Origin: Streptomyces sp. NRRL F-6492
GTDB taxonomy: Bacteria; Actinomycetota; Actinomycetes; Streptomycetales; Streptomycetaceae
Length of the DNA: 64,000 nt
Reading direction: 5' to 3'
Assembly: GCF_001280125.1 (NCBI RefSeq)
Contig: NZ_LGEG01000222.1
Span: 98,737-162,736, forward strand
Of this stretch, positions 27,868 to 37,461 are shown in pieces; the stretch's first letter is position 1, and each line of letters starts with the position of its first letter. The notes beneath the pieces were generated by a model. That model made no database searches and was not told the DNA's origin. It saw nothing but the letters and a program-made list of their open reading frames with translations. The translations under genes were made by a program, and so were the position numbers.

Positions 27868-30075
27868 TCAGAACACCCGGTCGTACTGCGTGTCGGCGCC
27901 GACCGCCGTGGCGGTCCGGGCCGCGAACGGCGCCCGCCAGTCACCCGTACCGGCGTAGAAGTACGCCTTGCCCGCCGCACTCCGCGCGTACAGGTCGGGA
28001 CGCCCGTCCTTGTTCCCATCGCCGATCCCCACGACGTCCCGGTACTCGTTCCAGCCGCCGCCGACCTTCACCCGGGGCGCGTACGTGCCGTCGCCCTTCC
28101 CCAGGTACAGCCACAGCACCCCGGCCCCGTCCCGCGCGACGAGGTCACCGGCCGGAGCCCCGGCCACATCGCCCACGGCGACCAGCTCGTTGTAGACGTC
28201 CCACCCGAACCCGATCCTCTTCCGCGGCTTGTACGGCGCGGACGCGGCCCCCGTCCCCTCGTACAGGTACAGGTCACCGGCCTTCTCCACCGCGACCAGG
28301 TCCGCCCGCCCGTCGCCCGACAGATCGCTGCCACCGGCGAGCAGGTCGTAGACGCCCCACCCGGCACCGATCTTCCGGGGCTGGTGGCCCGACCGCACGT
28401 CGTCGCCCTCGTGCAGCCACAGGACGCCGGCCTTGTCTCGGGCGACGGTGTCGAAGACCTCGGTGCCGGCGACGTCGCCCGTGGCCTCCACGCGGTCGTA
28501 GGCGTTCCAGTCGCCCCACCAGATCACCGAGCCGTACTCCTGACCGGTGACGAGCCGGCCCGTGGCGTCGTCCCAGCGCGTGTCGAACGCGTCGACCGCG
28601 CCGTCCGCCCGGCGCGCGAACAGGTCCACCGAACCGTTGGCGCTGTAGTCGTGCGGCTGCGGCGAACGCTTCAGTTCGAAGCTTCCGGTGGCGGTGACGG
28701 CCGGCATCCCGTTCCAGGGCTTGGCCGTCACGGTCCAGTCGTACGTGCCGTTGGGAGCGGCCTCCAGGTGTTCGCCGCGGTACCCGCTCTCCCCCGCCCA
28801 GTCGATGCCCAGCGAGCCGTCGGGCAGAACGCCCGTGCCGGTGGTGCGGGGCCGGAGTTCCGTCACGAAGGTGCCCAGGCCGTCCCTGCGCTTGAATTCG
28901 ATCGTGAGATCGATCTGGCTGGTGGAGAACTTCCAGCTCAGCGGGATCTTGGCGACGCCGTCGAAGTTCAGGACGGCCGGGACGGCCGCGCTCGTGAAGC
29001 CGACCGGGGTCGTGGGGGCCGGCGGCTCGCCGGTGGAGGCGATCAGCTCGGCGGCCGGCCTCCCGTCCGCGCCGACGGCGATCCGGTAGACGCCGCGCCC
29101 CCGGTCGGCGGTGGTGCCGAAGGCGAGCACCGTCCCGTCGCCCGACTTCCGCACGCTCTCGGCGTGGTCGAGGAGCCTGACCGGGGCCCCGTCCACGAGG
29201 GGGTGGGCCACGAACCCGCTCCCGGCCCCGCCGCCGTTCGAGACGAGCCAGTCGCCGATCAGCTCGCCGCCGTCCCCCGGGCCGAGGTCGCGCGGCAGCG
29301 GCGTACGCGTCACCTCGGCCGAACCGCGCTTCGCCGAGGCGAGGACGGTCTTCCCGTCCGCCTTCGCCCGCTCCACCCACACGACGCGGTCCCGCGTGAT
29401 CGAGGCGCCCATCATGGAGGCGTCCGGGCTCACGGGGTACTTGTCGCTGACGCGTGCCCCGGCGATGTCGACGACCACCAGGTTGGTGCCGCCCGGTTCG
29501 CCGGTGCGGCGAACGACGAGAGCGGTCCCCGGCAGGCTGTCGACGACGGAGAAGGAGGACTCGTGAATCCACTCCAGCCCCTCCACGTCACGACCGCCCT
29601 CCGGGGTCACGAGCCGGATGTCGAAGTCGAGGTACTCCTCGAAGAGGGCGGTGCCCACCCCGTACCTGGCCTCTCCCTCGAACCCGCCGAAGGTGACGGG
29701 GGCCGCACCGGTCGCCATGTCGTACGCGGTCGCCGACTCGGTGCCGAACCGCTGGGGCCTCGCCTTGGTGACCAGCACGACGTCCGAGGCCGAGCCGTGG
29801 ACGCCGGACCCGCTAGAGGCGATGACCTTCGACACCCCGTCCGAGTAGCGCGTCCACCGCGCGACGCCGTCCGCGTCCACCGTGAGGAACCCGGTCTTCC
29901 CGGCACCGGCCACGTGTCCGCCCGACGCCAGGAACGGGACCTGGATCGGAGCGGCCGCCCGCGCCGTCACGGCCACGGGCACCGCGGCGACGGCGGGAAC
30001 GGAGAGCAAGGGGGCGGCGACCGCCAGAACGACCCCCACCGACAGCACGACACGACGAGACAAAACAGTACGCAA
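27868..30075 (-). CDS. Large secreted FG-GAP/VCBS repeat protein
   Basis: About 735 residues. An N-terminal signal peptide (RRVVLSVGVVLAVAAPLLSV, cut after AVA) precedes a propeller-like region (about 45-330), a strand-rich segment resembling an Ig-like domain (about 345-460), and then FG-GAP-type repeats with calcium-like loops (DLSGDGRADLVAVEKAGDLY, GIGDGNKDGRPDLYARSAAG). It is exported; such proteins bind carbohydrates or ions, or carry lytic activity, but no enzyme domain is visible. The TTG at 30075 has GGAGG 8 bases upstream; a GTG at 30093 is an alternative. It is divergent from the acetyltransferase gene. Confidence 0.8.
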   Translation of the reverse strand: MRTVLSRRVVLSVGVVLAVAAPLLSVPAVAAVPVAVTARAAAPIQVPFLASGGHVAGAGKTGFLTVDADGVARWTRYSDGVSKVIASSGSGVHGSASDVVLVTKARPQRFGTESATAYDMATGAAPVTFGGFEGEARYGVGTALFEEYLDFDIRLVTPEGGRDVEGLEWIHESSFSVVDSLPGTALVVRRTGEPGGTNLVVVDIAGARVSDKYPVSPDASMMGASITRDRVVWVERAKADGKTVLASAKRGSAEVTRTPLPRDLGPGDGGELIGDWLVSNGGGAGSGFVAHPLVDGAPVRLLDHAESVRKSGDGTVLAFGTTADRGRGVYRIAVGADGRPAAELIASTGEPPAPTTPVGFTSAAVPAVLNFDGVAKIPLSWKFSTSQIDLTIEFKRRDGLGTFVTELRPRTTGTGVLPDGSLGIDWAGESGYRGEHLEAAPNGTYDWTVTAKPWNGMPAVTATGSFELKRSPQPHDYSANGSVDLFARRADGAVDAFDTRWDDATGRLVTGQEYGSVIWWGDWNAYDRVEATGDVAGTEVFDTVARDKAGVLWLHEGDDVRSGHQPRKIGAGWGVYDLLAGGSDLSGDGRADLVAVEKAGDLYLYEGTGAASAPYKPRKRIGFGWDVYNELVAVGDVAGAPAGDLVARDGAGVLWLYLGKGDGTYAPRVKVGGGWNEYRDVVGIGDGNKDGRPDLYARSAAGKAYFYAGTGDWRAPFAARTATAVGADTQYDRVF

Positions 30076-30158
30076 GGCGCGTTCCTCCCCCACTTGACGA
30101 ATACACCCCTCTCGGCCCCCGGTCCCGCCGAATGGTTGTACGACTAACCTCGACGTCC

Positions 30159-30659
30159 ATGAAGATCCGTAGGGGCGGGCCCGAAGACATGCCCGCGACA
30201 CTCACCATCCTGGACAGCGCCGTCGTGTGGCTCAACGGCAAGGGGATCACCGCCCAGTGGGGCACGGAACCCTTCACCACACGCCCCGCCGCCGTACGCC
30301 AGGTCGAGGAGACGGTGGCCGAGGGCGACCTCTGGCTGGCGGAGGTCGACGGCGTCCCGGCGGGCACGATGACCCTGACGCCGCACCCCGGCAAGCACGT
30401 ACCCCCAGCAGAAGAACCGGAGGTGTACGTACGGCTCCTGGCGACGGACGCCCGCTTCCACCACCACGGCGTGGGCGCGGCCCTCCTGGCCCACGCGGCG
30501 GCGGAGACCCGCCGCCGGAAGGTCTCCCTCCTCCGGGTGGACTGCTTCGCGGGCAGCGAGGGCCGCCTGATCGCGTACTACGAGAAGCAGGGCTTCACCC
30601 GCACGGACACCTTCGCGGTGGGCGACTGGCAGGGCCAGATCCTGGAACAGAGGGTCTGA
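30159..30659 (+). CDS. GNAT-family N-acetyltransferase
   Basis: 166 residues. The acetyl-CoA-binding motif is seen in YVRLLATDARFHHHGVGAAL (Q/R-x-x-G-x-G/A variant), with the C-terminal strand LRVDCFAGSEGRLIAYYEKQ and GFTRTDTF closing the fold. The substrate is unknown. ATG at 30159, 83 bases from the divergent FG-GAP gene. No ribosome binding site is visible. Confidence 0.9.
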   Translation: MKIRRGGPEDMPATLTILDSAVVWLNGKGITAQWGTEPFTTRPAAVRQVEETVAEGDLWLAEVDGVPAGTMTLTPHPGKHVPPAEEPEVYVRLLATDARFHHHGVGAALLAHAAAETRRRKVSLLRVDCFAGSEGRLIAYYEKQGFTRTDTFAVGDWQGQILEQRV

Positions 30660-30713
30660 CGAAGAGACGGGCCGGGCCCCGGAACGGCGGGCCCGACGAC
30701 GACGTACGGGAGG

Positions 30714-30746
30714 GGGCGGGGCCGGAGCGGGGGAGGCCCCGGCCCC
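30714..30746. terminator. Bidirectional terminator between acetyltransferase and MFS genes
   Basis: ggggc-ggggcc pairs with ggccccggcccc (30735-30746) with a single-base bulge, in the gap between two convergent genes. Confidence 0.6.
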
Positions 30747-30768
30747 GTCACCACCGCCCGCCCCGGCA

Positions 30769-32106
30769 CTACGCCGCGGTCACCAACCGCTCCCGGGGAA
30801 CGAACCGAACCCGCGGATGCCCCCGCCGCCACCCCACGGCGACCTTGAGCCCCCCGACCCGGGCGAGCACGAGCCCCACCACCACGGCGGCGGCAAGCGA
30901 GATCAACCCGCCGGCGGCGAACCCGACCCGGGCGCCGTACGCGTCGGTGACCCACCCGAGCAGCGGCGCCCCGATGGGCGTCCCCCCGGCGAAGACCATC
31001 ATGTAGAGGCTCATCACCCGACCCCGCATCGCGGGATCCGTGGCCATCTGCACGGCGGAGTTGGCGGTGACGTTGACCGTGAGACCGATCATGCCGATCG
31101 GCACGAGCAGCAGCGCGAACATCCAGAACGCCGGCGACAGGGCCGCCACGACCTCCAGGACGCCGAAGACACCGGCGGCGATCACCAGCATCCGCAGCCG
31201 GGTCGAGCCGCGCCGGGCGGCCGCGAGGGCGCCCACGAGCGAGCCGGCGGCCATCAGCGTGTTGAGGAAACCGTACGTACCGGCCCCCACGTGGAAGACC
31301 CCGTCGGCGAAGGCCGTGAGCCAGATCGGGAAGTTGAACCCGAACGTCCCGATGAAGCCGACCAGCACGATGGGCCACACCAGATCGGGCCGTCCGGCCA
31401 CGTACCGCAGCCCCTCCCGGAGCTGTCCCTTCCCGCGCGGGACGCGCTCCACCTTGTGGAGCTCACCGGTCCGCATGAGCAGCAGACCCACCAAGGGCGC
31501 GACGAACGAAAGACCGTTCAACAGGAAGGCCCACCCGCTTCCGACCCCGGCGATGAGGACACCGGCAACGGCGGGCCCGACGAGCCGCGCGGACTGGAAG
31601 TTGGCGGAGTTCAGCGAAACAGCGTTGCGAAGCTGCTCGGGCCCGACCATCTCGGACACGAAGGACTGCCGCGCCGGATTGTCGACGACGGTGACCATGC
31701 CCAGCAGGAAAGCGATCAGATAGACGTGCCAGACCTGCACGTGCCCGGAAAGGGTCAGGACGGCGAGCGCCACACCGCACAGCCCGAGAGCCGCCTGGCT
31801 GACGAGGAGGAGCTGCCGCTTCGGGTACCGGTCGGCGATGACGCCGCCGTACAGGCCGAAGAGCAGCATCGGCAGGAACTGGAGGGCCGTCGTGATGCCG
31901 ACGGCGGCGGCCGAGCCGGTGAGGCTCAGGACGAGCCAGTCCTGGGTGATCCGGGCCATCCACGTACCGGTGTTGGAGACGATCGCTCCGGTGAAGAACA
32001 GCCGGTAGTTCCGGATCTTGAGCGAAGAGAAGGTTCCCCCGCCCCGGCGGGTGTAGGTATCGGGTTTGTGGACGGGTGCGGAGTCTGCTCCGGGTCCCGT
32101 ACTCAA
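30769..32106 (-). CDS. MFS transporter (MFS_3, EntS-like)
   Basis: 445 residues, twelve membrane helices. It starts SSLKIRNYRLFFTGAIVSNT and has GMVTVVDNPARQSFVSEMVG, an MFS_3 signature after helix 5, and GLYGGVIADRYPKRQ (motif A) between helices 2 and 3. It is probably an exporter of a small compound or drug. The start is a TTG at 32106 with AGGAGG 9 bases upstream; no ATG or GTG fits the ribosome binding site. It is 26 bases after the MarR gene, forming a MarR-MFS operon. Confidence 0.9.
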   Translation of the reverse strand: MSTGPGADSAPVHKPDTYTRRGGGTFSSLKIRNYRLFFTGAIVSNTGTWMARITQDWLVLSLTGSAAAVGITTALQFLPMLLFGLYGGVIADRYPKRQLLLVSQAALGLCGVALAVLTLSGHVQVWHVYLIAFLLGMVTVVDNPARQSFVSEMVGPEQLRNAVSLNSANFQSARLVGPAVAGVLIAGVGSGWAFLLNGLSFVAPLVGLLLMRTGELHKVERVPRGKGQLREGLRYVAGRPDLVWPIVLVGFIGTFGFNFPIWLTAFADGVFHVGAGTYGFLNTLMAAGSLVGALAAARRGSTRLRMLVIAAGVFGVLEVVAALSPAFWMFALLLVPIGMIGLTVNVTANSAVQMATDPAMRGRVMSLYMMVFAGGTPIGAPLLGWVTDAYGARVGFAAGGLISLAAAVVVGLVLARVGGLKVAVGWRRGHPRVRFVPRERLVTAA

Positions 32107-32132
32107 AGTGCGTCGCCTCCTCGGCTCGGGGT

Positions 32133-32576
32133 CTACAGGTGTGCGAGCTTCTCCAGGACGGGGGCGGCCGCGCGCAGCTTGGCCCATTCGTCCTCGTCCA
32201 GACCCTCGGCGAGCGCGGCCAGCCAGGCGTTCCGCTTGCGGCGGGACTCCTCGAGCATGGCCTCGGCCTGCTCGGTCTGGCTGACCACCTTCTGCCGGCG
32301 GTCGTCGGGGTGCGGCTCCAGCCGGACCAGTCCCTTGGCTTCGAGCAGCGCGACGATGCGGGTCATCGAGGGCGGCTGGACGTGTTCCTTGCGGGCCAGC
32401 TCGCCGGGGGTCGCGGAGCCGCAGAGCGACAGGGTGCCGAGCACCGACATCTCGGTGGGGCTCAGCGACTCGTCGACGCGCTGGTGCTTGAGGCGTCGGC
32501 CCAGCCGCATGACGGAGGAGCGGAGCGCGTTCACGGCCGCGACGTCGTCGGCGGTGCCGCGGGACAGGTCAGGCAT
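32133..32576 (-). CDS. MarR-family regulator
   Basis: 147 residues. The winged helix is clear: DESLSPTEMSVLGTLSLCGS, ATPGELARKEHVQPPSMTRI, VALLEAKGLVRLEPHPDDRR. It probably represses its own operon with the MFS exporter. ATG 32576 is preferred; an upstream ATG at 32588 would add MLTN. The AT-richer leader (32577-32607) contains TTAG/CTAA half-sites 24 bp apart that may be its operator. Confidence 0.92.
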   Translation of the reverse strand: MPDLSRGTADDVAAVNALRSSVMRLGRRLKHQRVDESLSPTEMSVLGTLSLCGSATPGELARKEHVQPPSMTRIVALLEAKGLVRLEPHPDDRRQKVVSQTEQAEAMLEESRRKRNAWLAALAEGLDEDEWAKLRAAAPVLEKLAHL

Positions 32577-32800
32577 GTTCGTTAGCATAACTCATTACTC
32601 TGCCTAAATACCACTGGAAACCCACCGACGTCGCACGGATCACACAACCCACCCCCCGCACCCGCGCGCGACCACACACGCCCGCCCGTGACAACACACA
32701 CCGGCGCAGATCACGCTTCGGCATCCATGTATCACCCAAACGAGTGAGTCGGATCCAGAAAGTGACGCAAAGAAGCCCCGGCTGCCCCGACCCTGACGGC

Positions 32801-33055
32801 ATGGGATCGACAGTGCTCAGCCTGCGCATCGACGGTGAGCTGCTCGACCGGCTCAGGAGTCACGCCGCGAAAAGGGGAATGAGCGTCCAGGACTACGTGG
32901 CCCGGACGCTCATTCGCGAGGATTTCGACGAGCGGTTCAAGACCGCCGTCGACGAGACGGAGAAGTTCTACGGTGCGGAGGGGGAGGAGGCGGAGCCGCG
33001 GCAGGCACCCGCCCCGCCCCGGGATCACGTGAGGCCGAGCGCCGGCATCGCGTAG
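32801..33055 (+). CDS. Ribbon-helix-helix (CopG/Arc-type) DNA-binding protein
   Basis: 84 residues: STVLSLRIDGELLDRLRSHA followed by AKRGMSVQDYVARTLIREDF is a canonical RHH fold (beta strand, two helices). A short acidic and proline-rich C-terminus follows. It probably binds DNA as a dimer; no toxin partner is adjacent, so it is not an obvious antitoxin. ATG 32801. Its 3' end overlaps the purine permease gene convergently by 31 bases. Confidence 0.82.
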   Translation: MGSTVLSLRIDGELLDRLRSHAAKRGMSVQDYVARTLIREDFDERFKTAVDETEKFYGAEGEEAEPRQAPAPPRDHVRPSAGIA

Positions 33056-34476
33056 TAGAAGACGAACACCGCCGACACGACGTACATGGCCACCGGGACC
33101 TCACGGCCCCGGCCGGCCGCGAGACGCAGCACGCTGAAGGCGATGAAGCCGATGCCGATGCCGTTCGTGATCGAGTACGTGAACGGCATCATCACCATGG
33201 CCAGGAACGCCGGCACCGCGATGGTGAAGTCGCTCCAGTCGATGTCCCGGACCGAACCGGCCATGATCAGGAAGCCGACCGCGAGCAGCGCGGGCGTGGC
33301 GGCCTGGGACGGGACCATGGTGGCCAGCGGCGTGAGGAACAGCGCCACCGAGAAGAGACCGCCGGTGACCACGGAGGCGAGGCCGGTCCTGGCCCCCTCG
33401 CCGACGCCGGCCGTGGACTCCACGAAGCAGGTGGTGGCGGAGGAGGAGGTCGCGCCGCCGGAGGCGACGGCCAGGCCGTCGACGAGGAGGACCTTGTTGA
33501 TGCCGGGGAAGTTGCCGTCCTTGTCGGTCAGCTTGGCCTCGTCGCCGACGCCGAGGATCGTGCCCATGGCGTCGAAGAAGCAGGACAGCAGCACGGTGAA
33601 GACGAAGAGGACGCCGGTCAGGACGCCGACCTTGTGGAAGCCGCCGAAGAGGCTGAACTGCCCGAAGAGGCCGAAGTCGGGCGAGGCGACCGGGTTGCCG
33701 GGCCACTCCGGGGTGGTCAGGCCCCAGGACGGGACGTCCGCGACCGCGTTGATCACCATGGCGACGATCGTCATGACGACGATCGAGATGAGGATGGCGC
33801 CGGGGACCTTGCGGACGATCAGCGCGAGGGTGAGCAGCGCGCCCAGGACGAAGATGAGGACCGGCCAGCCGGTGAGGTGGCCGTCGCCGCCGAGCTGGAG
33901 CGGGACGGTGGTGTGCGCGGCGTCGGGGATGCGGGAGACGAAGCCCGAGTCGACGAGGCCGATCAGCAGGATGAAGAGGCCGATGCCGATCGCGATGCCC
34001 TTGCGGAGCCCGGCCGGGACGGCGCTCATGACGCGCTCGCGCAGACCGGTCGCGACGAGCAGCATCACGACGATGCCGGCGAGGACGACCATGCCCATGG
34101 CGTCCGGCCAGGACATCCGGGGCGCGAGCTGGAGCGCGACGACCGTGTTGACGCCGAGGCCGGCGGCGAGCGCGATCGGCACGTTGCCGATGACGCCCAT
34201 GAGGAGGGTGGTGAACGCCGCCGTGAGGACGGTGGCGGTGACCAGCTGGCCGCTGTCGAGCTGGTGCCCGTACATGTCCTTGGCGCTGCCGAGGATGATC
34301 GGGTTCAGCACGATGATGTAGGCCATCGCGAAGAAGGTGGCGAAGCCGCCCCGGACCTCGCGGGCGACGGTCGAGCCGCGCTCGGAGATCTTGAAGAAGC
34401 GGTCGAGGCCGGAGGTCGGTTCGTGGGAACCGGACGGCTCGGGGGAAGGGGCCTTGGCGGTGGCCGTGGTGCTCAT
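33025..34476 (-). CDS. NCS2-family purine permease (adenine/guanine/hypoxanthine type)
   Basis: 483 residues, about twelve to fourteen membrane segments. It belongs to the AzgA-like branch: FFKISERGSTVAREVRGGFA, TFFAMAYIIVLNPIILG, and the substrate-site region LSCFFDAMGTILGVGDEA, plus SGGATSSSATTCFVESTAGV. It should import purine bases by proton symport. ATG 34476 with GAGGA upstream. Nested inverted repeats at 34510-34556 in the leader may regulate it. Confidence 0.92.
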   Translation of the reverse strand: MSTTATAKAPSPEPSGSHEPTSGLDRFFKISERGSTVAREVRGGFATFFAMAYIIVLNPIILGSAKDMYGHQLDSGQLVTATVLTAAFTTLLMGVIGNVPIALAAGLGVNTVVALQLAPRMSWPDAMGMVVLAGIVVMLLVATGLRERVMSAVPAGLRKGIAIGIGLFILLIGLVDSGFVSRIPDAAHTTVPLQLGGDGHLTGWPVLIFVLGALLTLALIVRKVPGAILISIVVMTIVAMVINAVADVPSWGLTTPEWPGNPVASPDFGLFGQFSLFGGFHKVGVLTGVLFVFTVLLSCFFDAMGTILGVGDEAKLTDKDGNFPGINKVLLVDGLAVASGGATSSSATTCFVESTAGVGEGARTGLASVVTGGLFSVALFLTPLATMVPSQAATPALLAVGFLIMAGSVRDIDWSDFTIAVPAFLAMVMMPFTYSITNGIGIGFIAFSVLRLAAGRGREVPVAMYVVSAVFVFYYAMPALGLT

Positions 34477-34509
34477 GGGAATCCTCGTAGGAGAGTGTCC
34501 GTTTTGGCG

Positions 34510-34556
34510 GTTCATACGAAGGAAACCCGCCACAGGCAAACCGTTTCAGTATGAAC
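34510..34556. promoter_or_regulatory. Nested inverted repeats upstream of the purine permease
   Basis: GTTCATAC (34510-34517) and GTATGAAC (34549-34556) are perfect arms, enclosing GAAAC and GTTTC. Together they can fold as a stem with a side bulge, or form an operator. The element is 34 bases upstream of the permease ATG. Confidence 0.5.
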
Positions 34557-34621
34557 ACATGAACGAGCGAGCGTCCATCTCCGCGCGTAGACAAGAATTC
34601 GCGCCACCTAGACTGGCCCCC

Positions 34622-34918
34622 ATGGCGAAGTGGACACCGAAGCACGAGGCACCCGAGCCCCTGGAAGGGCCCGTCGTCGCCACCATCACCGGCGGAACGG
34701 TCCTCTGGTTCGTCCTCTTCCTCGTGCAGCTCCCCTTCTACGGCTGGTTCGACGACCGGGACCTGACCTGGTGGGTGTGGACCTGCCTGGCCGGGGCGGG
34801 ACTCGGCCTCATCGGCATCTGGTACGTACGGAAGCGGGACGCGGCGCTCAAGCGGCACGCGGCGGCGACGGCAGCGGCGACGCCGACGGGGGAAGCCCCG
34901 GAACGACCGGCTCCGTAA
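34622..34918 (+). CDS. DUF2530 small membrane protein
   Basis: 98 residues: MAKWTPKHEAPEPLEGPVVA opens a typical DUF2530 protein with two membrane helices (about 24-42 and 52-68) and a basic, Ala-rich tail. Function unknown. ATG 34622 follows ACCTAGACTGGCCCCC, in which TAGACT fits a -10 box, so the transcript may be leaderless. Confidence 0.88.
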   Translation: MAKWTPKHEAPEPLEGPVVATITGGTVLWFVLFLVQLPFYGWFDDRDLTWWVWTCLAGAGLGLIGIWYVRKRDAALKRHAAATAAATPTGEAPERPAP

Positions 34919-34947
34919 CCCCGCCCGGCACCGGAAGCGGCACCGGC

Positions 34948-34969
34948 GGGTGGTACCACGGGACCACCC
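34948..34969. terminator. Stem-loop after the DUF2530 gene
   Basis: GGGTGGT (34948-34954) pairs with ACCACCC (34963-34969) around an 8-base loop, 30 bases beyond the stop codon. Confidence 0.5.
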
Positions 34970-35052
34970 CCGTCCCCCCGGGGTCCGATCCCCACCCCCA
35001 TATCCCCCTCTCCGGCAGGTGAACGCCCCCTTCCGGTCGTACCGTCGAGAGC

Positions 35053-37461
35053 ATGACGCAGCGGGCGAAGATCGACACGGACAACGGCGGGACGGCGGGG
35101 AACGGCCCGCCCGTCGAGCACCGCCCGGCCGGACTCACGTCCGCCGAGGTCGCGGAGCGGGTCGCGCGCGGGGAGGTCAACGACGTCCCCGTACGGAGTT
35201 CCCGCTCGGCCGTCGACATCGTCCGGGCGAACGTCTTCACCCGCTTCAACGCGATCATCGGCGTGCTGTGGGTGGTCATGCTCTTCGTCGCCCCGATCCA
35301 GGACAGCCTCTTCGGCTTCGTGATCGTCGCGAACACCGGCATCGGCATCGTCCAGGAGCTCCGCGCCAAGAAGACCCTCGACGGGCTCGCCGTCATCGGC
35401 GAGGCCAAGCCGACGGTCCGGCGCGACGGGACCGCCGCCGAGCTGTCCACCTCGGAGATCGTCCTCGGGGACCTGATCGAGCTCGGCCCCGGGGACAAGG
35501 TCGTCGTCGACGGGGTGGTGGCGGAGGCCGACAGCCTGGAAGTGGACGAGTCGCTGCTCACCGGCGAGGCGGACCCGGTGGTGAAGAAGCCGGGCGACCC
35601 GATGATGTCGGGCTCGTTCGTGGTGGCGGGCGGCGGCACGTTCACGGCCACGAAGGTCGGCCGCGAGGCGTACGCGGCGCAGCTCGCGGAGGAGGCGTCC
35701 CGCTTCACGCTCGTCCACTCCGAGCTGCGCAGCGGCATCTCCACGATCCTCAAGTACGTGACGTGGATGATGGTCCCGACCGCGACCGGTCTGATCATCA
35801 GCCAGCTGATCGTCAAGGACACCAACCTCAAGGACTCGATCGCCCGGACCGTCGGCGGCATCGTCCCGATGATCCCGGAGGGGCTCGTCCTCCTCACCTC
35901 CGTGGCCTTCGCGATCGGCGTGGTCCGCCTCGGCCGCAAGCAGTGCCTCGTGCAGGAGCTGCCGGCCATCGAGGGCCTGGCGCGGGTCGACGTCGTGTGC
36001 CTGGACAAGACGGGCACGCTGACCGAGGGCGGCATGGACGTGACGGCCCTGCGCCCGCTGAACGGCTCCGACGAGGCGTACGCGCGCAAGGTCCTCGGCG
36101 CGCTCGGCGCGTCCGACCCGCACCCCAACGCCTCCCTCCAGGCGGTCGTCGAGGCCTACCCGGACGCGGACGGATGGCGCTGCACGGAGGCGCTGCCGTT
36201 CTCCTCGGCCCGCAAGTACAGCGGCGCGACGTTCGACGAGGGTGGCGGCGAGGAGTCGTCGTGGCTGTTCGGCGCGCCGGACGTGCTCCTGGCGGAGGGG
36301 CACCCGGCGCTCGCCGAGACCGACCACCTGAACGAGCAGGGCCTGCGGGTCCTCCTCCTGGCCCGTACGGACCGCGGGCCCGGCGCCCCCGGGGCGGCGG
36401 AGGCCGCGCGCCCGACCGCGCTCGTCGTCCTGGAACAGCGGCTGCGCCCGGACGCGTCCGACACCCTCGCGTACTTCGCCGACCAGAACGTCGCCACCAA
36501 GGTCATCTCGGGCGACAACGCGGTCTCGGTGGGGGCGGTGGCCGGAAAGCTGGAGCTGCCGGGCGCGGAGAACACGGTGGACGCCCGCACGCTCCCCGAG
36601 GACCGGGAGAAGATGGCGGAGGTGCTGGAGGAGAACGCGGTCTTCGGCCGGGTCACCCCGCAGCAGAAGCGGGACATGGTGGCCGCGCTCCAGTCGAAGG
36701 GGCACACGGTCGCGATGACCGGGGACGGCGTGAACGACGTCCTGGCCCTGAAGGACGCCGACATCGGCGTCTCGATGGGCTCGGGCTCGGAGGCGACCCG
36801 GGCGGTCGCGCAGATCGTCCTCCTGAACAACTCCTTCGCGACGCTGCCGTCGGTGGTGGCGGAGGGCCGCCGGGTCATCGGCAACATCACGCGCGTGGCG
36901 ACCCTCTTCCTGACGAAGACGGTCTACTCGGTGCTGCTGGCGGTCCTGGTGGTCTGCTCCCAGGTGGAGTACCCCTTCCTCCCCCGCCACCTGACCCTGC
37001 TGTCCACCCTGACGATCGGCGTCCCGGCCTTCTTCCTGGCCCTGGCCCCGAACAAGGAACGGGCGAGGCCGCACTTCGTGCGCCGCGTGATGCGGTACGC
37101 GGTCCCGGGCGGGATCATCGCCGGGGCGGCCACCTTCACCACGTACCTCCTGGCCCGCCACCACTACAGCGGCGAGGGCGCCCTGGAGGCGGAGACCAGC
37201 GCGGCGACCCTCACCCTCTTCCTGGTCTCGCTCTGGGTCCTCGCGATCATCGCCCGCCCCTACACCTGGTGGCGCCTCGCCCTGGTCGCCACCATGGCCG
37301 GCGCCTTCCTCCTCGTCCTGGTCGTCCCCTGGCTCCAGGACTTCTTCGCCCTGAAACTGGTCGGCACGACGATGCCCTGGGCGGCGGCCGCGATCGCGGC
37401 GACGGGCGCGGCCCTGCTGGAGATCGCCTGGCGCTGGGTGGACCGGAGGTTCCCGGCGTAG
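35053..37461 (+). CDS. Cation-transporting P-type ATPase (CtpE-like)
   Basis: 802 residues. The full P-type set is present: actuator LLTGEADPV, phosphorylation site DKTGTLTEGG (Asp318), MIPEGLVLL in the membrane domain, and the hinge TGDGVNDVLALKDADIG. There are ten membrane helices, with a C-terminal group from about residue 620. The PEGL motif and overall form match mycobacterial CtpE, a Ca2+ importer, rather than heavy-metal pumps; no N-terminal metal-binding domain exists. ATG 35053. It stands alone. Confidence 0.9.
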   Translation: MTQRAKIDTDNGGTAGNGPPVEHRPAGLTSAEVAERVARGEVNDVPVRSSRSAVDIVRANVFTRFNAIIGVLWVVMLFVAPIQDSLFGFVIVANTGIGIVQELRAKKTLDGLAVIGEAKPTVRRDGTAAELSTSEIVLGDLIELGPGDKVVVDGVVAEADSLEVDESLLTGEADPVVKKPGDPMMSGSFVVAGGGTFTATKVGREAYAAQLAEEASRFTLVHSELRSGISTILKYVTWMMVPTATGLIISQLIVKDTNLKDSIARTVGGIVPMIPEGLVLLTSVAFAIGVVRLGRKQCLVQELPAIEGLARVDVVCLDKTGTLTEGGMDVTALRPLNGSDEAYARKVLGALGASDPHPNASLQAVVEAYPDADGWRCTEALPFSSARKYSGATFDEGGGEESSWLFGAPDVLLAEGHPALAETDHLNEQGLRVLLLARTDRGPGAPGAAEAARPTALVVLEQRLRPDASDTLAYFADQNVATKVISGDNAVSVGAVAGKLELPGAENTVDARTLPEDREKMAEVLEENAVFGRVTPQQKRDMVAALQSKGHTVAMTGDGVNDVLALKDADIGVSMGSGSEATRAVAQIVLLNNSFATLPSVVAEGRRVIGNITRVATLFLTKTVYSVLLAVLVVCSQVEYPFLPRHLTLLSTLTIGVPAFFLALAPNKERARPHFVRRVMRYAVPGGIIAGAATFTTYLLARHHYSGEGALEAETSAATLTLFLVSLWVLAIIARPYTWWRLALVATMAGAFLLVLVVPWLQDFFALKLVGTTMPWAAAAIAATGAALLEIAWRWVDRRFPA

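Noticed and set aside
32801..33055. Toxin-antitoxin system based on the ribbon-helix-helix gene
   Set aside because: No small toxin-like gene is adjacent; the neighbours are a MarR gene and a purine permease.
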